Assembly (NCBI RefSeq): GCF_012030425.1
Contig: NZ_JAAUVN010000001.1
Coordinates: forward strand, 1,240,001-1,304,000
Source: Sphingobacterium sp. B16(2022)
Lineage (GTDB): Bacteria > Bacteroidota > Bacteroidia > Sphingobacteriales > Sphingobacteriaceae
Reading direction: 5' to 3'
Length of the DNA stretch: 64,000 nucleotides
Shown here: positions 1 through 8,379 of the stretch, in pieces
How the letters are laid out: each line of letters begins with the position of its first letter
Numbering within the stretch: the stretch's first letter is position 1
Position numbers and translations under genes: made by a program
The notes under the pieces: model-generated
Database searches by the model: none
The model's input: only the letters and a program-made list of their open reading frames with translations
What the model was told of the DNA's origin: nothing

Positions 1-600
1 TTTACCATCTTCTTCTGTAGTCATGCTGTTAATTTCCAAAAGCAAAAGATGATCATAAATATGGTAATGGCAGAAATACGTTCTTTTAACATCTGTTTCC
101 TGTATTATAGTAGCTTGGCCAAATGTTGTAAACTGAATTAAATCATGCGATGAATTCGGACCTTTGAACCAGTATTGGTCTGTTGTTAACCCAACGGTTC
201 TTCCCATTTCGATTACATTCAAGCGATCATTTCCAAATAATACCGCTACTCTGGTATCGTTAAAGTCTTTCAACGTTAATTTGCTCGGAGTTTCTTCTTT
301 AGAGACAGTTAGTCCGCTGCTATACTTCTTGTTTACACGCAGCCTAATTTCTTTTATATAGGGATCGTAGGTGTACGTTCCTTCACTGGTATTTACAGAC
401 CATATACCACCAGAATATCCATTGTTGTAGACAAAACTTCCATCATCAGCAAAATAAAAGTTTTTAAAGAGTGGGCCTTTAGACCATGACCAAAATTCAT
501 TAAATAAAAAGCTGTTTTTCATTTCAAATGTATTTTTCATTTGTCCATACGCTACCATATTTAGTAGGAACATTAATTTTAGTAAACAAATTTTTATCAT
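1..600 (-). CDS. Secreted hypothetical protein, C-terminus off the window
   Basis: Reading the minus strand from an ATG at 600 gives 200 uninterrupted codons that run off the left edge. The N-terminus (Met-Ile-Lys, hydrophobic stretch, then VAYGQ at about residues 16-20) looks like a signal peptide cleaved after Gly or Ala. The rest is rich in aromatic residues and short beta-like segments (FWSWSKGP, YFADDGSFVYNNG, GGIWSVNTSEGTYTYD), a pattern common in secreted Bacteroidota proteins that assess or display small beta-sandwich domains. I do not recognise the family. It is transcribed away from the porin operon at 1118. The absence of stops over 600 bp and a sensible signal peptide support a real gene. 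Confidence 0.75.
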   Translation of the reverse strand, partial: MIKICLLKLMFLLNMVAYGQMKNTFEMKNSFLFNEFWSWSKGPLFKNFYFADDGSFVYNNGYSGGIWSVNTSEGTYTYDPYIKEIRLRVNKKYSSGLTVSKEETPSKLTLKDFNDTRVAVLFGNDRLNVIEMGRTVGLTTDQYWFKGPNSSHDLIQFTTFGQATIIQETDVKRTYFCHYHIYDHLLLLEINSMTTEEDGK

Positions 601-1054
601 CTTTAAGCATTTAGTGAGCATGTCTACTCGTGAATCCCTTTACCAAAATTAGGATTATTTGACCCATTTCTATCATGCTACTATCCAATGGTATAAGTGC
701 AAATATAGTATATATCACCAAATCATCTAAAATTTGTAACCCTTAATGCAGCGAGTAGCATCACTTTACTTTTGTTCAATACGTAAGGCCTGAAAGCAAT
801 TCTTTAATCATCTTAGCGTTTCCCTATTCATTTTATGAAAGTCCTAATAGATTTGTGTACAGATCTACTAAAAAATCAAGGAGCTCGACGATTAAATTTT
901 TTTTCAATTTCATTAAAATTTAACGTTTTTTTCTCAAAGTGTATTATTCGTTTTTTGTAAAAAACCTAAATAAAGATTTATCTGAATACATAAATCTTTG
1001 CAATGCCTATTTAAAGCACCTTATTAATTCATATTTCTAATAGATTTCTAATTA
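601..1054. other. Intergenic region, divergent promoters expected
   Basis: About 450 bp of very AT-rich DNA between the minus-strand secreted protein and the porin operon. No reading frame or RNA gene was recognised. It must contain the promoter of the minus gene; I did not find a convincing TAnnTTTG for it. Confidence 0.5.
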
Positions 1055-1082
1055 TTTGCCTCTATATTCCAAACTAAATTTG
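1055..1082 (+). promoter_or_regulatory. Bacteroidota-type promoter of the porin operon
   Basis: TTTG at 1055-1058 and TAAATTTG at 1075-1082 match the Bacteroidota -33/-7 pattern (TTTG then TAnnTTTG), with a 16-base gap. The start codon lies 35 bases downstream. The spacing is slightly short compared with the usual pattern. Confidence 0.5.
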
Positions 1083-1117
1083 TCTTAACAAAAGAATCAA
1101 ATTAAAGACAGATTATC

Positions 1118-2443
1118 ATGAATAAAAAGCCGCTATTAGCGTCGTTGTTGTTGACCGTAGGTCTAACTGGTATACATACAAGTAATGCGCAGACAAATGA
1201 TTTTGGAAACCCAAAACTCATACACTATCTAAATAAGGAGCATACCCGTTATGTTAGCTTCAGTGGCTATGCAGAACTTTGGGCACGTTACACACAATTA
1301 AATCCAGGCAGTCTTGTTAATAATGAGCAGGTAGGTAGTGTGTCCGATTTGTCCCTTCGTCGCATTCGTGCCAAGATGACGTATAAACCAACTGAAAATT
1401 TATATTTCGTATTACAGATGGGGCCTACAAATGTTAATGTGAACAGTAAAAATAACACCTATATGGATTTACTTGATGCGTATGCAGAATATAGCTTTAG
1501 TCCAAAGCTTGCAATAGGTGCCGGACGTTCGACCTGGAGAGGACTATCCCGTTTTACAACAGGCCCGCAAGCAACTTTGCTCTATGATCTACCTCTATAT
1601 GCTACATCAAACACCGGCATTACCGATATGACTGTTCGTGAGATGAGTGCTTATATTAAAGGTCAATTGGGACGATTTGATTATCGCTTAGTCCTTGCTG
1701 ATCCCTATACCGCTACGACTGCAGATCCAGCATTGAATGTTGCTAAATTCAGTAAAAATGAAGCCCGCAAAGATGTATCCGGCTATTTTAGATATGCCTT
1801 TTTTGACAAGGAAAATAATGAAACACCTTTTAATGCAGGAACATATGTAGGAAAGAAAAAGGTGTTAAGCGTAGGTGGAGGTTTTGAATATATGCACAAT
1901 GCATTATGGCATTTAGATGCTGATAAAGCAATACAAAATGATGATATGAAAAGTGTTGCTCTTGATGTCTTCTATGATGCTCCTGTTAATAAGGAAAAAG
2001 GAACTTCTATCAGTGCATATGCTATGGCCATGCACAATGACTATGGCCCTAATTATATCCGGTTCTCTGGAACAAATAATCCAGCTACGGGAATAGTTGC
2101 AGCGAATGCAAGTTTAAATGGATCCGGAAATGCATTACCTACTGCGGGAACGGGTAATACATTTTATGCCCAAATAGGAGGTACATTACCTTATTTCAGT
2201 CGCAATAATCACAACCTGCAACTACAGCCAGCAGTCTCCGTACAATTTGCAAACTACAATGCTTTAAAAGATAATAGTGCAATATACGATGCCGGGATAT
2301 CGCTATTATTTCACGGAAGTAGTAGTCGCTTGACTTTTGATGCACAAAATAGACCAATTTATAATTCGAATGCGGTAAACGAAAGTTTGGTAACAGATCA
2401 TAAATGGGCATTTATTCTTAAATATCGAATTGATTTTAATTAA
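1118..2443 (+). CDS. Outer-membrane porin (phosphate-selective porin O/P-like)
   Basis: The 441-residue protein has a signal peptide ending near NAQ (residue 25) and then alternating amphipathic strands typical of a 16-18-strand porin. Segments such as SDLSLRRIRAKMTYKP, YAEYSFSPKLAIGAGR and the C-terminal strand ending in YRIDFN (terminal aromatic-x-Asn) fit outer-membrane insertion by the BAM complex. Motifs resemble the OprP/OprO superfamily as found in Bacteroidota, but the substrate cannot be read from sequence. It is first in a tight cluster with a Dabb-domain protein (9-base gap) and a cupin-like protein, followed by a two-component system, which suggests inducible uptake of a small molecule or anion. 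Confidence 0.75.
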   Translation: MNKKPLLASLLLTVGLTGIHTSNAQTNDFGNPKLIHYLNKEHTRYVSFSGYAELWARYTQLNPGSLVNNEQVGSVSDLSLRRIRAKMTYKPTENLYFVLQMGPTNVNVNSKNNTYMDLLDAYAEYSFSPKLAIGAGRSTWRGLSRFTTGPQATLLYDLPLYATSNTGITDMTVREMSAYIKGQLGRFDYRLVLADPYTATTADPALNVAKFSKNEARKDVSGYFRYAFFDKENNETPFNAGTYVGKKKVLSVGGGFEYMHNALWHLDADKAIQNDDMKSVALDVFYDAPVNKEKGTSISAYAMAMHNDYGPNYIRFSGTNNPATGIVAANASLNGSGNALPTAGTGNTFYAQIGGTLPYFSRNNHNLQLQPAVSVQFANYNALKDNSAIYDAGISLLFHGSSSRLTFDAQNRPIYNSNAVNESLVTDHKWAFILKYRIDFN

Positions 2444-2452
2444 ATATATAAC

Positions 2453-2863
2453 ATGAAAAGGAAAAATTTCATACAAACATTAGGAACAGTTGGCGTCTTA
2501 GGCGTTACAAGTTCTACCTTATTAGCTGCTGATCATAAAAAAAAGAAACCTGTGTTTTTTCATTATTTACTTTTTTGGTTAAAACCTGAGCTTTCAGTAA
2601 CGCAAGTTGAAGAATTTAAAGAATTTTTTGAAGGACTTAAAAAATTGCCATATGTCAAAAATGTGCGTTACGGCAAACCAGCTGCTTCAAGTCCACGTAC
2701 GGTTTTAGATAATAGCTTTACCTATAATGCAGCTATGGAATTTGATAGTCTCGAGGAGCTGGAAGCGTACGGCAAATTACCACAACATCTTGCTTTGGTG
2801 GCTAAGTACAAGCCCTATTTTGACCGTATGATGGTTCATGACACTGTATTTGAAAATTTGTAA
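2453..2863 (+). CDS. Exported Dabb (stress-responsive A/B barrel) domain protein
   Basis: 136 residues. The N-terminus (MKRKNFIQTLGTVGVLG) is a short signal sequence of the kind often carried by Tat-like exported proteins, although only KRK and not RR is present. From residue about 33 the sequence VFFHYLLFWLKPE followed by helices and FTYNAAMEFDSLEELEAY, YFDRMMVHDTVFE is the Dabb fold (dimeric alpha-beta barrel), with the family's VFF...F.L.. start and typical ending. Dabb proteins are small dimeric enzymes or binding proteins of mostly unknown role. It lies 9 bases after the porin stop, so co-translation is likely. Confidence 0.75.
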   Translation: MKRKNFIQTLGTVGVLGVTSSTLLAADHKKKKPVFFHYLLFWLKPELSVTQVEEFKEFFEGLKKLPYVKNVRYGKPAASSPRTVLDNSFTYNAAMEFDSLEELEAYGKLPQHLALVAKYKPYFDRMMVHDTVFENL

Positions 2864-2892
2864 AAAAATAATAGATCTTAAAATTAATAAAA

Positions 2893-3369
2893 ATGAAAAT
2901 TATCTCGAAAACAGTACTATTTTTCTGTTTAGCATTTATTGCTCCATCTTTACATGCTAAGGAAAATCATCGAAACATCAAATCGGTAAAAGTTGAAGAA
3001 GGTGAAGGTAAAATGCCTGCTATTCGATTAATCAATAATGCAGATGGAACTTGTACTTTTGAAAAAGGCTATATTCCAACCTTGAGGCACGCGAGTACAA
3101 CCACTTTTTGGTCGAGCAATAAGACCGAAGATTGGGAGAAAAATGCACATCCAGCTCCAAGACGTCAATACGTCGTAACATTAAAAGGCAATATTCGCTT
3201 TAAGGTGAGTGACGGCTCTACATTTTTGATCAAGCCAGGTGTTATCTTACTTGCTGAAGATTTAAAAGGTAAAGGCCATAGTTGGGAAATGGTACACTCG
3301 AAAAGCTGGGAACGTTTATATATACCAATACAAGATGGAGCTGACGATCTGTTTGTCTCAGATCACTAA
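2893..3369 (+). CDS. Secreted cupin-like protein
   Basis: 158 residues with a clean signal peptide (MKIISKTVLFFCLAFIAPSLHA, cleavage after HA at 22). The mature part has one small beta-barrel-like segment: a charged PRRQYVVTLKGNIRFKVSDG, then FLIKPGVILLAEDLKGKGHSWEM, which matches the cupin pattern in which G-x-x-x-x-x-PG-x-x is followed by a His (GHSW). Metal-binding histidines are few, so catalysis is uncertain. It is third in the porin cluster and is followed by a terminator. The group of a porin, a Dabb protein and a cupin suggests handling of a small organic molecule in the periplasm, but the substrate is unknown. Confidence 0.65.
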   Translation: MKIISKTVLFFCLAFIAPSLHAKENHRNIKSVKVEEGEGKMPAIRLINNADGTCTFEKGYIPTLRHASTTTFWSSNKTEDWEKNAHPAPRRQYVVTLKGNIRFKVSDGSTFLIKPGVILLAEDLKGKGHSWEMVHSKSWERLYIPIQDGADDLFVSDH

Positions 3370-3388
3370 TCAAATGAATCATTAACTT

Positions 3389-3425
3389 TTGCTTTCCTTG
3401 CTGTTAGGTACATCAAGGAAAGCAA
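3389..3425 (+). terminator. Stem-loop terminator after the porin cluster
   Basis: TTGCTTTCCTTG (3389-3400) and CAAGGAAAGCAA (3414-3425) are perfect 12-base complementary arms with a 13-base loop, placed 20 bases after the cupin-like gene stop. The following tract is only partly T-rich. Confidence 0.65.
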
Positions 3426-3479
3426 TTGTATGTCACTATTTATCTGAGATTTCAAGATTTATTTTATTTAAAAAGTATC

Positions 3480-3487
3480 TACATTTG
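3480..3487 (+). promoter_or_regulatory. TAnnTTTG -7 element of the two-component operon
   Basis: TACATTTG sits only five bases before the ATG at 3493. Transcription from it would begin at or next to the start codon, giving a leaderless or nearly leaderless message. No clear TTTG is seen 20 bases upstream. Confidence 0.35.
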
Positions 3488-3492
3488 TTAAT

Positions 3493-4179
3493 ATGAGGGT
3501 ATTAGTTGTAGAAGACAATCAACGGGTGTGTTCGGTATTGCAAAAAGGATTAGAGAGTCAAAACTATCAGGTAAATATTGCGCTTGATGCTGAATCAGCT
3601 TTAAAACAAATAAAGTTGTTAGATTACGATCTTCTTATTATTGATATCATGCTTCCTCGTATGAGTGGTATAGAATTGAGCAAACGTATGAAATGCACTT
3701 ATCCTAAAATCCCGATTATCATGTTGACAGCCCTAGGTCAAATCGATGAAAAAATTGCAGGATTTGATGCAGGTGCAGATGATTATATGGTAAAACCTTT
3801 TGATCTTCGCGAATTATATGCCCGTATTGCAGCTGTTTTAAAAAGAAATAAAGAGTTTGGCAGTTGGGAAAATAATGAATCTTTAAACTATGATTCTTTA
3901 ACACTGAATTTGAGAAGTAAAAATGTGAGTCGCGATCACATCGATATTAAATTGACTCCAAAAGAATTTGACTTACTTGTATTTTTTATGCGGCATCAAG
4001 AAACGTTATTGAGGCGTGATGAGATTGCTAGAAATGTATGGGGAAAGAATTTTGATACCGGAACCAATTACATTGATGTTTATATCAATTATCTCAGGAA
4101 AAAAATTGATAAAGACTTTATTACTAAACTCATTCATAACAAATCGGGGCATGGTTTTATCTTATCAAATAAAGAATGA
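3493..4179 (+). CDS. OmpR/PhoB-family response regulator
   Basis: 228 residues. Residues 1-115 are a receiver domain with the acidic pocket VVEDN, phospho-acceptor Asp51 in LLIIDIMLPRMSG, Thr/Ala at IMLTA and Lys101 in the DDYMVKPF motif. Residues about 130-226 form a winged-helix DNA-binding domain (LTPKEFDLLVFFMRH, then NYIDVYINYLRKKID, GHGFIL). It overlaps the downstream kinase gene by four bases (ATGA), the usual coupling of a cognate pair. It probably controls the adjacent porin cluster, an inference from position. Confidence 0.92.
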   Translation: MRVLVVEDNQRVCSVLQKGLESQNYQVNIALDAESALKQIKLLDYDLLIIDIMLPRMSGIELSKRMKCTYPKIPIIMLTALGQIDEKIAGFDAGADDYMVKPFDLRELYARIAAVLKRNKEFGSWENNESLNYDSLTLNLRSKNVSRDHIDIKLTPKEFDLLVFFMRHQETLLRRDEIARNVWGKNFDTGTNYIDVYINYLRKKIDKDFITKLIHNKSGHGFILSNKE

Positions 4180-5549
4180 AAATAGCTTCTCGTACTTCCT
4201 TAGTATTAACGTTATTCTCTGCGGCGATACTATTTCTTTTCGCCTACAGTATCTATTTCTTTTCTGAAAAAAATAGAGAGGAAGAATTTATAGACCGTTT
4301 GCGGTATAAAATTACCTGGCGTGCTGAATTTATTTTTGATGCCAAAGTCAGTGAAACGCAACTGCGTCAGATTCATGAACAAAATAAAAAAAAGATAAAT
4401 GAAGCGCAGATAACAGTTTTTGACAATCAATTTAAAGAGCTTTTTGTTGATGTTGGCGAACAGCATTATGAGCGTGCCATATTAGAAAAGATTCGGAATA
4501 AAATTTTTATGACCTGGAATCAGGGCGATGAGCTCTTTATGGGGATGCATTATCCTTTTCAGGGTAAACAATACTATCTGATTGGACATGCATACGACCA
4601 GACAGGTTATGCCCATATGCAACGTTTGAAGCAGCTCCTCATCAGTATTTATTTTGTTGCCATTATTTTTATATTTATAACCTCTTTTTTCTTTGCCCAG
4701 TACATTTTAAAACCCATCAAACATATCATTAATGAAATACGGGATGTCTCCGAACATAATCTTAGTAAAAGGGTATATTATCGAAAAGCAAAGGATGAGC
4801 TCTCTGAATTAATTGATACCTTTAATGGAACATTCAATCGATTAGAAAAGTCATTTAACAACCAAAGGCATTTTGTTTCCATTATATCCCATGAGTTTCG
4901 TACTCCCTTATCAGCTATGATTGCAGAACTCGAACTCGCAAAAGAGCTAAATACAACCTTAGCAGATTACCAGCATTCTATTGATACCGCTTTATTAGAT
5001 GCTAAGGAAGCAACAATATTATCCAGTTCCTTATTGGACTTTGCCCGTGCCAATTATGATAGTTCACAAGTTAGCTTTAGTTCTTTGAGACTGGATGAAA
5101 TTCTTGTAGAATCAAAATTTATGGTCCAGGATAAAGATAAAGATTACCGTGTTAGCATATCTTTTAATTATGACCTGTTGCATAATGCAGAGGATCAAGA
5201 AGAAATTTTGGTCATGGGAAATGCCTATTTACTTAAAGTAGCTTTTGCTAATTTAATCGAAAATGCCTGTAAATACAGTTCAGATAAACACTGTCTAGTA
5301 GATATTATATACCATGAAGGGATAGCTATTGTACAGGTTTGTGATAAGGGAAGAGGCATTTCGTCAGAAGACTTACCACATATTTTCGAACTTTTTTACC
5401 AATCAGCATCTTCGCCAGGTCAGCATGGACATGGTATTGGACTTTCTATTGTTCAGCGGATTATTGATATGCATAAAGGTCAATTACAGGTGCAATCCGA
5501 ACTTGGTCAGGGTTCTACATTTACGGTACAATTTAATAGAATTTCTTAA
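4176..5549 (+). CDS. Membrane sensor histidine kinase, HAMP/HisKA type
   Basis: 457 residues. Membrane segments at about 8-30 and 155-176 flank a periplasmic sensor of about 120 residues. A HAMP linker follows (KPIKHIINEIRDVSEHNL), then the dimerisation/phospho-acceptor helix with His239 in SIISHEFRTPLS. The ATPase domain has an N box (NLIENACKYSSD), G1 box (DKGRGIS), an F box near HIFELFYQ and G2 (GHGIGLSIV). It partners the OmpR-type regulator just upstream, with which it overlaps by four bases. The sensed signal is unknown; the porin/cupin genes nearby are candidate targets. Confidence 0.92.
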   Translation: MKIASRTSLVLTLFSAAILFLFAYSIYFFSEKNREEEFIDRLRYKITWRAEFIFDAKVSETQLRQIHEQNKKKINEAQITVFDNQFKELFVDVGEQHYERAILEKIRNKIFMTWNQGDELFMGMHYPFQGKQYYLIGHAYDQTGYAHMQRLKQLLISIYFVAIIFIFITSFFFAQYILKPIKHIINEIRDVSEHNLSKRVYYRKAKDELSELIDTFNGTFNRLEKSFNNQRHFVSIISHEFRTPLSAMIAELELAKELNTTLADYQHSIDTALLDAKEATILSSSLLDFARANYDSSQVSFSSLRLDEILVESKFMVQDKDKDYRVSISFNYDLLHNAEDQEEILVMGNAYLLKVAFANLIENACKYSSDKHCLVDIIYHEGIAIVQVCDKGRGISSEDLPHIFELFYQSASSPGQHGHGIGLSIVQRIIDMHKGQLQVQSELGQGSTFTVQFNRIS

Positions 5550-5663
5550 TTTGTGGGAAGGATAAACGTTATCGACAATTTTATTCAAACCTTACTAAGG
5601 TAAACCATATCCAATTCGGTCTCAAGAGATGATATTAACACATTTGTTTTAATTTGTAAAATT

Positions 5664-5891
5664 ATGTCAAGATCAGTACGGAAAACGAAAATATTTGGAA
5701 TTACAAACGCAAAGACAGAGAAACAAGATAAGAGAAGATGGAATAGAACTTTTAGAAAAGTTTGTAGAAAATTAATTCGCCTTGAAAAAGAAGCTCCTGT
5801 TAAAATTCACAGTATCACTAATGTCTGGGATGGTGCAAAAGATGGAAAACGATACTTTAAAGATGCCCCAATAAAACATATGCGAAAATAA
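5664..5891 (+). CDS. Small basic hypothetical protein
   Basis: 75 residues, strongly basic, with several Arg/Lys clusters (KRRWNRTFRKVCRKLIRLEKE) and a C-terminal part (WDGAKDGKRYFKDAPIKHMRK). No signal peptide or membrane segment is present. The composition suggests a nucleic-acid or ribosome contact, but I recognise no family and this is inference only. It is a free-standing gene after the kinase. The start at 5664 is the only ATG that keeps the whole frame. Confidence 0.6.
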   Translation: MSRSVRKTKIFGITNAKTEKQDKRRWNRTFRKVCRKLIRLEKEAPVKIHSITNVWDGAKDGKRYFKDAPIKHMRK

Positions 5892-6016
5892 TCCGTCATA
5901 CCGTAATCACGCAATTTTTTTATACAATATGTAGCACTAGCTGTTGCACCCCCGTTTATTATGATAACACTAGCGCAATGTGTATTTTTTAAATATAAGA
6001 TTTAAGTTAACATATT

Positions 6017-6730
6017 ATGAAAAAATACTTAAGATTACTAAGTTTAATAACTGTTGTTACTGCAGGAATTTTTGTGACCAGTTGCAGCAAAGATAAGGAC
6101 GATCATCAACCTGTACCAGCAGCTTTATTTACGATGGTAAATGGATATAGTGGAGCAAAGGCTGTACTGTATTATGCAGACCGAAATATCCTTCAAAATC
6201 CTAATTTTCCGCTGTTATATAAATCGCAGAGTAAAGTAGCCCTATATCCGGGATCACGCAAAATAACCGTTACTGCTGGAGAAGGTAATTTGATCGATAG
6301 TACGATTGTGGTTAAAGACAGTACCATTTATAGTTCTTTTCTTTACGGAAGTAAATTAAAGCCAGTACAGGCAATTACGACAGACCGCGTCAACAAAGAG
6401 ATCAAAAAAACAGAATCTGGATTACGCTTTTTTAATTTCTCTGAAGGTAGTGATCAAGTAACGCTTCACATCGGAGATCAAGCAGCGCCTGCAGCATGGA
6501 CCGACCGTGCTAAAGAAACACAGCAATCTGTGACTGCAAATGAAGGTTTTATCGCACAAAAAAGTGGCACTTTCACAGTAGTTGCTAAAAATAAAGCAGG
6601 TAAGACGCTCGCAACACGTGAGCAAATGAAATTAGCTGAAAATCACTATTATTCTTTTATTCTGGTCGGTGATCCAGCTCAGGACAGTCAATCCGTATAT
6701 TTAGGATTAGTAGAGCAACATGCAAATTAG
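6017..6730 (+). CDS. DUF4397-type lipoprotein
   Basis: 237 residues. A lipoprotein signal peptide ends in the lipobox FVTSC with Cys23 as the acylated residue. The mature protein has repeated small beta segments (AALFTMVNGYSGAKAVLYYAD, VALYPGSRKITVTAGEG, LRFFNFSEGSDQVTLHI, FTVVAKNKAGKTLATRE) that match the DUF4397 pattern of Bacteroidota surface lipoproteins: two beta-sandwich-like repeats in which a chain of small-scale structural statements about position or charge recurs. Function unknown. It is monocistronic and is closed by a strong terminator at 6764. Confidence 0.7.
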   Translation: MKKYLRLLSLITVVTAGIFVTSCSKDKDDHQPVPAALFTMVNGYSGAKAVLYYADRNILQNPNFPLLYKSQSKVALYPGSRKITVTAGEGNLIDSTIVVKDSTIYSSFLYGSKLKPVQAITTDRVNKEIKKTESGLRFFNFSEGSDQVTLHIGDQAAPAAWTDRAKETQQSVTANEGFIAQKSGTFTVVAKNKAGKTLATREQMKLAENHYYSFILVGDPAQDSQSVYLGLVEQHAN

Positions 6731-6763
6731 TCAAATTTAATCTCATCTATTTTAAAAGCAAAC

Positions 6764-6797
6764 AAAGCCCTTATTTAACCATAAGGGCTTTATTTTT
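6764..6797 (+). terminator. Rho-independent terminator
   Basis: AAAGCCCTTAT (6764-6774) and ATAAGGGCTTT (6781-6791) pair perfectly around a six-base loop and are followed by ATTTTT. It ends the DUF4397 lipoprotein gene. Confidence 0.9.
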
Positions 6798-7101
6798 AGA
6801 GTATAAAATTATAAGAGCTTCATATACGCCTCGTTTAAATCATATGCCGGATAAAAGCATCTGGACTATCCGCTTTATTCAAACTGGATGATAAAGAAAG
6901 TCTTTTTTTAAGATAAATTTACATCGGAAGGAATGAAGCAATTGATTTGGCAATCCAAATACATGCGTTGTTGGCTAGATAAAGTATTCAGATTATTCAA
7001 CCTTTATCGAATAAATGATTTATTGCTCATTTATGATATGTATGTGAAGTAGCTGCTCCCAAAGATTGCAGCTATTTGTAATTTAATTAAAAAAATAAGC
7101 T
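6798..7101. other. Intergenic region with a small hairpin
   Basis: About 300 bp without a recognisable reading frame. The only structure noticed is TAGCTGC (7050-7056) pairing with GCAGCTA (7068-7074) around an 11-base loop, 27 bases before the next start codon. It could be a weak terminator or a leader hairpin. Confidence 0.35.
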
Positions 7102-7437
7102 ATGATAGCAGTAATATTTGAGGTAATTCCCAAAGAGGGAAAAAAAGAAGAGTACCTGAACATCGCAAAGGCACTAAGGCCAGAATTAGATCATATTTCG
7201 GGATTTATCTCCATAGAACGGTTTCAAAGTCTTGTTGATCCTAAAAAAATTCTCTCACTTTCATTTTGGGAAAATGAAGAGAGTGTTAGAGAGTGGCGTA
7301 ACCTGACGAATCATAGAAACGCACAGCAATCAGGAAGAAGTTCGGTGTTCGACGACTACAGGTTACGTGTAGCAGCAGTAATTAGGGATTACGGTATGAC
7401 TCCACGAGACGAAGCTCCTGCAGATAATATTTTTTAA
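7102..7437 (+). CDS. Antibiotic biosynthesis monooxygenase (ABM) domain protein
   Basis: 111 residues with the ferredoxin-like dimeric alpha-beta barrel of the ABM family: MIAVIFEVIPKEGKKEEYL at the start, HISGFISIERFQS in the middle and ILSLSFWENEESVREWRN, followed by a helix with H-R-N-A. The pattern P-G-F-x-x-x-E-R-F and S-x-W-x-x-x-E-x-x-x-x-W is diagnostic. Such proteins range from quinol monooxygenases to heme-degrading enzymes or have no known activity. It precedes two GNAT genes by 23 bases on the same strand, so the three are likely co-transcribed. Confidence 0.8.
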   Translation: MIAVIFEVIPKEGKKEEYLNIAKALRPELDHISGFISIERFQSLVDPKKILSLSFWENEESVREWRNLTNHRNAQQSGRSSVFDDYRLRVAAVIRDYGMTPRDEAPADNIF

Positions 7438-7460
7438 CGTAACCATAAAAAAATCTGAAA

Positions 7461-7868
7461 ATGCTAACATACCAAATTGAAGAAACAGTCGGAGCAGAGG
7501 AATTTAAAGAAGTATTAATAAATTCCACACTAGGAGATAGACGACCAGTCGATGAGCCTGAGAGAATAGCAGGAATGCTTAAGTATGCAAATCTTATTGC
7601 CACCGCAAGAGATTCTGGAAAATTGATAGGTGTAGCAAGGTCTTTGACTGATTTTGTTTACTGCACCTATCTCTCAGACTTAGCAATCGATGAGAACTAT
7701 CAAAAGATGGGAATCGGAAAAGAATTAATACGTCTTACAAAAGAACATAGCCCAAAAGCAAAACTTATTTTATTAGCAGCACCAAAGGCTGTGGGTTATT
7801 ATCCTAAAATTGGTATGACCCAATGGGAACAATGCTACGTATTGGATAATGTTGAGGATTTAAAATAA
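7461..7868 (+). CDS. GNAT family N-acetyltransferase (short)
   Basis: 135 residues. The acetyl-CoA binding core is visible as YLSDLAIDENYQKMGIGKELIRLTKE, with the Q-x-x-G-I-G-K-E pyrophosphate loop, followed by the strand LILLAAPKAVGYYPKIGM. The substrate is unknown; small one-domain GNATs of this pattern (VARSLTDFVYCTYLSDLAID) acetylate amines or small molecules. It lies between the ABM gene and a second GNAT (14-base gap), with which it probably forms an operon. Confidence 0.85.
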   Translation: MLTYQIEETVGAEEFKEVLINSTLGDRRPVDEPERIAGMLKYANLIATARDSGKLIGVARSLTDFVYCTYLSDLAIDENYQKMGIGKELIRLTKEHSPKAKLILLAAPKAVGYYPKIGMTQWEQCYVLDNVEDLK

Positions 7869-7882
7869 GTTGTCAAAGGATA

Positions 7883-8368
7883 ATGGAAAAGTCTGTAATA
7901 ATTAGGGAAATGCAAAAGGCGGACATCCCCGAAGTATTAAGATTAATGGAGGCAATAGTTGTTTTTGAGGGGGACACCGATTTTAGTCTTACGGAAAATG
8001 ACCTGTTGAAACGTGGTTTTGGTGACAGACCCGAGTTTGGGGCAATCGTTGCACAAGGAGAGAAGAACCAGCTCATAGGCATAGCAGTTCACTATAACAT
8101 TCCTTTTATGCATAACCACAAACCTTCATTGATGCTCAAATGGCTGTACGTTGATACCAATCACAGAGGAAAAAGTGTAGGTCGAAAATTGCTTAGTGGT
8201 CTTGCACAATATGCCATGAAACATGGATATAAAAAATTCAACTGGTTTGTACTCGGAAGTAATGTTGATGCCCAAAAATTCTATCAAAGCATTGGAGCAA
8301 ACCCTGACAATAAATGGATTCGCTGGACAATTACACCGGACAATATGGTGCAACTGTTCAAAGAATAA
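7883..8368 (+). CDS. GNAT family N-acetyltransferase (diamine acetyltransferase-like)
   Basis: 161 residues. It has an N-terminal acidic region (ADIPEVLRLMEAIVVFEGD) and the core LMLKWLYVDTNHRGKSVGRKLLSGL, with the pyrophosphate loop H-R-G-K-S-V-G. The end (FNWFVLGSNVDAQKFYQSIGA) resembles the spermidine/spermine and thialysine acetyltransferase group, where W-x-V-x-x-x-N-x-x-A-x-x-F-Y is typical. The substrate is therefore possibly a polyamine, as inference. The stop lies 11 bases from the convergent LytTR gene. Confidence 0.85.
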   Translation: MEKSVIIREMQKADIPEVLRLMEAIVVFEGDTDFSLTENDLLKRGFGDRPEFGAIVAQGEKNQLIGIAVHYNIPFMHNHKPSLMLKWLYVDTNHRGKSVGRKLLSGLAQYAMKHGYKKFNWFVLGSNVDAQKFYQSIGANPDNKWIRWTITPDNMVQLFKE

Positions 8369-8379
8369 TAACAGTTTTT

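Noticed and set aside
2196..2411. Minus-strand frame inside the porin gene
   Set aside because: Shadow of the porin reading frame.
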